Source: Gallionella sp.
GTDB taxonomy: Bacteria; Pseudomonadota; Gammaproteobacteria; Burkholderiales; Gallionellaceae
Length of the DNA stretch: 6,416 nt
Reading direction: 5' to 3'
Assembly (NCBI GenBank): GCA_030690245.1
Contig: JAUYGW010000268.1
Coordinates: forward strand, 1 to 6,416
In this document: one piece after another, positions 5,673-6,416 of the stretch
Position numbering within the stretch: the stretch's first letter is position 1
Layout: the number at the start of each line of letters is the position of its first letter
Made by a program: the position numbers and the translations under genes
Notes under the pieces: generated by a model
The model's input: only the letters and a program-made list of their open reading frames with translations
Told to the model about the DNA's origin: nothing
Databases searched by the model: none

Positions 5673-6416
5673 ATGGACGAAACCCGGATAGATCGGCCGC
5701 AGGAAGAAATTATGCAGCCGCTGGGGCGCATGCTGGTCGATAAGGGTGTGATCAGCGAAGACCAATTGCGCATTGCGCTGCAAGAACAGGTCAAGTCCCA
5801 CCAACCGCTGGGGCGGCTGCTGGCGAGGCTTGGTTTCTTGTCCGATGCCACGATACGCGATGTGCTGTCGGAAAATCTTGGCCAGGAGAGCATAGACCTG
5901 GCTACCGTCATCATCGATCCGGCAGCGCTGGCGCTTATCCCCAGAGAGGTTGCGCAACGTTATCAATTGCTGCCGCTATCGGTCGACCAGATCGGCGGCA
6001 TACTGACGCTGGCGATTGCCGACCCGGGCAATATCATCGCGCTGGATCAGGTACGCGCCCTGCTCAAGGATGAGCACCGCCTGGTTATCCAGCTCGCCAG
6101 CGAGTCTGACATTCTGCACGGCATCGATCAATGCTACGGTTTCGATCTCTCCATCGACGGCATCCTGCATGAAATCGAGCCGGGCGAAATAGAATATCAG
6201 ACGCTGCAACCCGGCATAAACGAATTCAGCCAGCCGGTGGTGCGCCTGATCGACGCGCTGCTAACCGAGGCGGTGCAGCACGGCGCGTCGGACATCCATT
6301 TTGAACCGGAGAGCAGTTTTTTGCGCATCCGCTATCGCATCGACGGTGTGCTGCGCCAGGTGCGCAGCCTGCACAAGAGCTTCTGGCCGGCGATGGTGGT
6401 GCGTTTGAAAGTAATG
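5673..6416 (+). CDS. mshE: MshE/GspE-type assembly ATPase, N-terminal part (cut by window edge)
   Basis: This is the hexameric cytoplasmic ATPase that drives pilin polymerisation by acting on the inner-membrane platform protein. The 248 visible codons cover the MshEN (T2SSE_N) regulatory domain at about 16-155 and the start of the motor, with SDIHFEP (206-212) and IRYRIDGVLRQV (219-230), the Arg-rich region before the nucleotide site. Walker A and B and the tetracysteine region lie beyond the edge. MshEN contains two 24-residue c-di-GMP-type motifs (16-39, 45-68) with the usual 5-residue spacer. Each begins PLG where the consensus is RLG. The start at 5673 is 7 bp after the mshN stop but has no clear SD; an in-frame ATG at 5712 has AGGAAG just upstream and is a real alternative. 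That start would leave only two residues before the first motif, fewer than in Vibrio MshE, so I keep 5673. PilB or GspE are alternative names; mshE follows from the neighbours. Confidence 0.88.
   Translation, partial: MDETRIDRPQEEIMQPLGRMLVDKGVISEDQLRIALQEQVKSHQPLGRLLARLGFLSDATIRDVLSENLGQESIDLATVIIDPAALALIPREVAQRYQLLPLSVDQIGGILTLAIADPGNIIALDQVRALLKDEHRLVIQLASESDILHGIDQCYGFDLSIDGILHEIEPGEIEYQTLQPGINEFSQPVVRLIDALLTEAVQHGASDIHFEPESSFLRIRYRIDGVLRQVRSLHKSFWPAMVVRLKVM
5701..5706 (+). promoter_or_regulatory. SD-like AGGAAG for an alternative mshE start at 5712
   Basis: AGGA (5701-5704) lies 7 nt before an in-frame ATG at 5712-5714, an ideal spacing, while the ATG at 5673 has no comparable element. 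If used, it shortens the ATPase by 13 residues to MQPLGRML. Both starts keep both c-di-GMP-type motifs, so the choice affects only the N-terminal edge. Confidence 0.4.

Noticed and set aside
5565..5966. Minus-strand open frame of 133 codons across the mshN-mshE junction
   Set aside because: It is antisense to two well-supported plus-strand genes and has no recognisable motif.

Overview
The window carries parts of two divergently oriented operons of a Gram-negative proteobacterium. The assignment to betaproteobacteria (Nitrosomonadales or Gallionellaceae-like) rests on family resemblance recalled from memory and on the moderately GC-rich coding style. The presence of an outer-membrane lipid transport system and a secretin makes a two-membrane envelope certain in practice.

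Left part, minus strand (1-989): the beginning of an Mla phospholipid-transport operon. mlaF, the ABC ATPase, is complete and is followed 3 bp later by the first 60 codons of mlaE, the permease, which runs off the left edge. A good sigma70-type promoter lies just upstream of mlaF.

Middle (990-1300): a 311-bp non-coding divergent region. It holds the mlaF promoter, a weaker candidate promoter for the right-hand operon with a T7 tract where an UP element would sit, and a possible very short leader ORF that overlaps the first gene of the right-hand operon.

Right part, plus strand (1301-6416): four tightly ordered genes of an MSHA-type (type IV pilus / type II secretion related) assembly machine. 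In order they are an ExeA/MshM-like AAA ATPase anchored in the inner membrane with a periplasmic SPOR-like tail, the MshL-type secretin lipoprotein, an MshN-like membrane-anchored TPR protein, and the first 248 codons of the MshE/GspE-type assembly ATPase, cut by the right edge. Inferred division of labour: the secretin forms the outer-membrane pore; the ExeA-like protein couples ATP hydrolysis to the cell wall and helps insert or place the secretin; the TPR protein bridges components in the periplasm; MshE powers pilin polymerisation. Platform protein, pilins and prepilin peptidase are not in view and are expected downstream or elsewhere.

The most noteworthy details are three. The two tandem c-di-GMP-binding motifs of the MshE N-domain keep their 24-5-24 architecture, but both have proline where the family consensus has arginine. 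The ExeA-like ATPase carries a SPOR-like rather than a PG_binding_1 tail. Two conspicuous inverted repeats are present, one inside mshM and one just ahead of the mshL ribosome binding site. I see no mobile element, CRISPR array, tRNA or rRNA.
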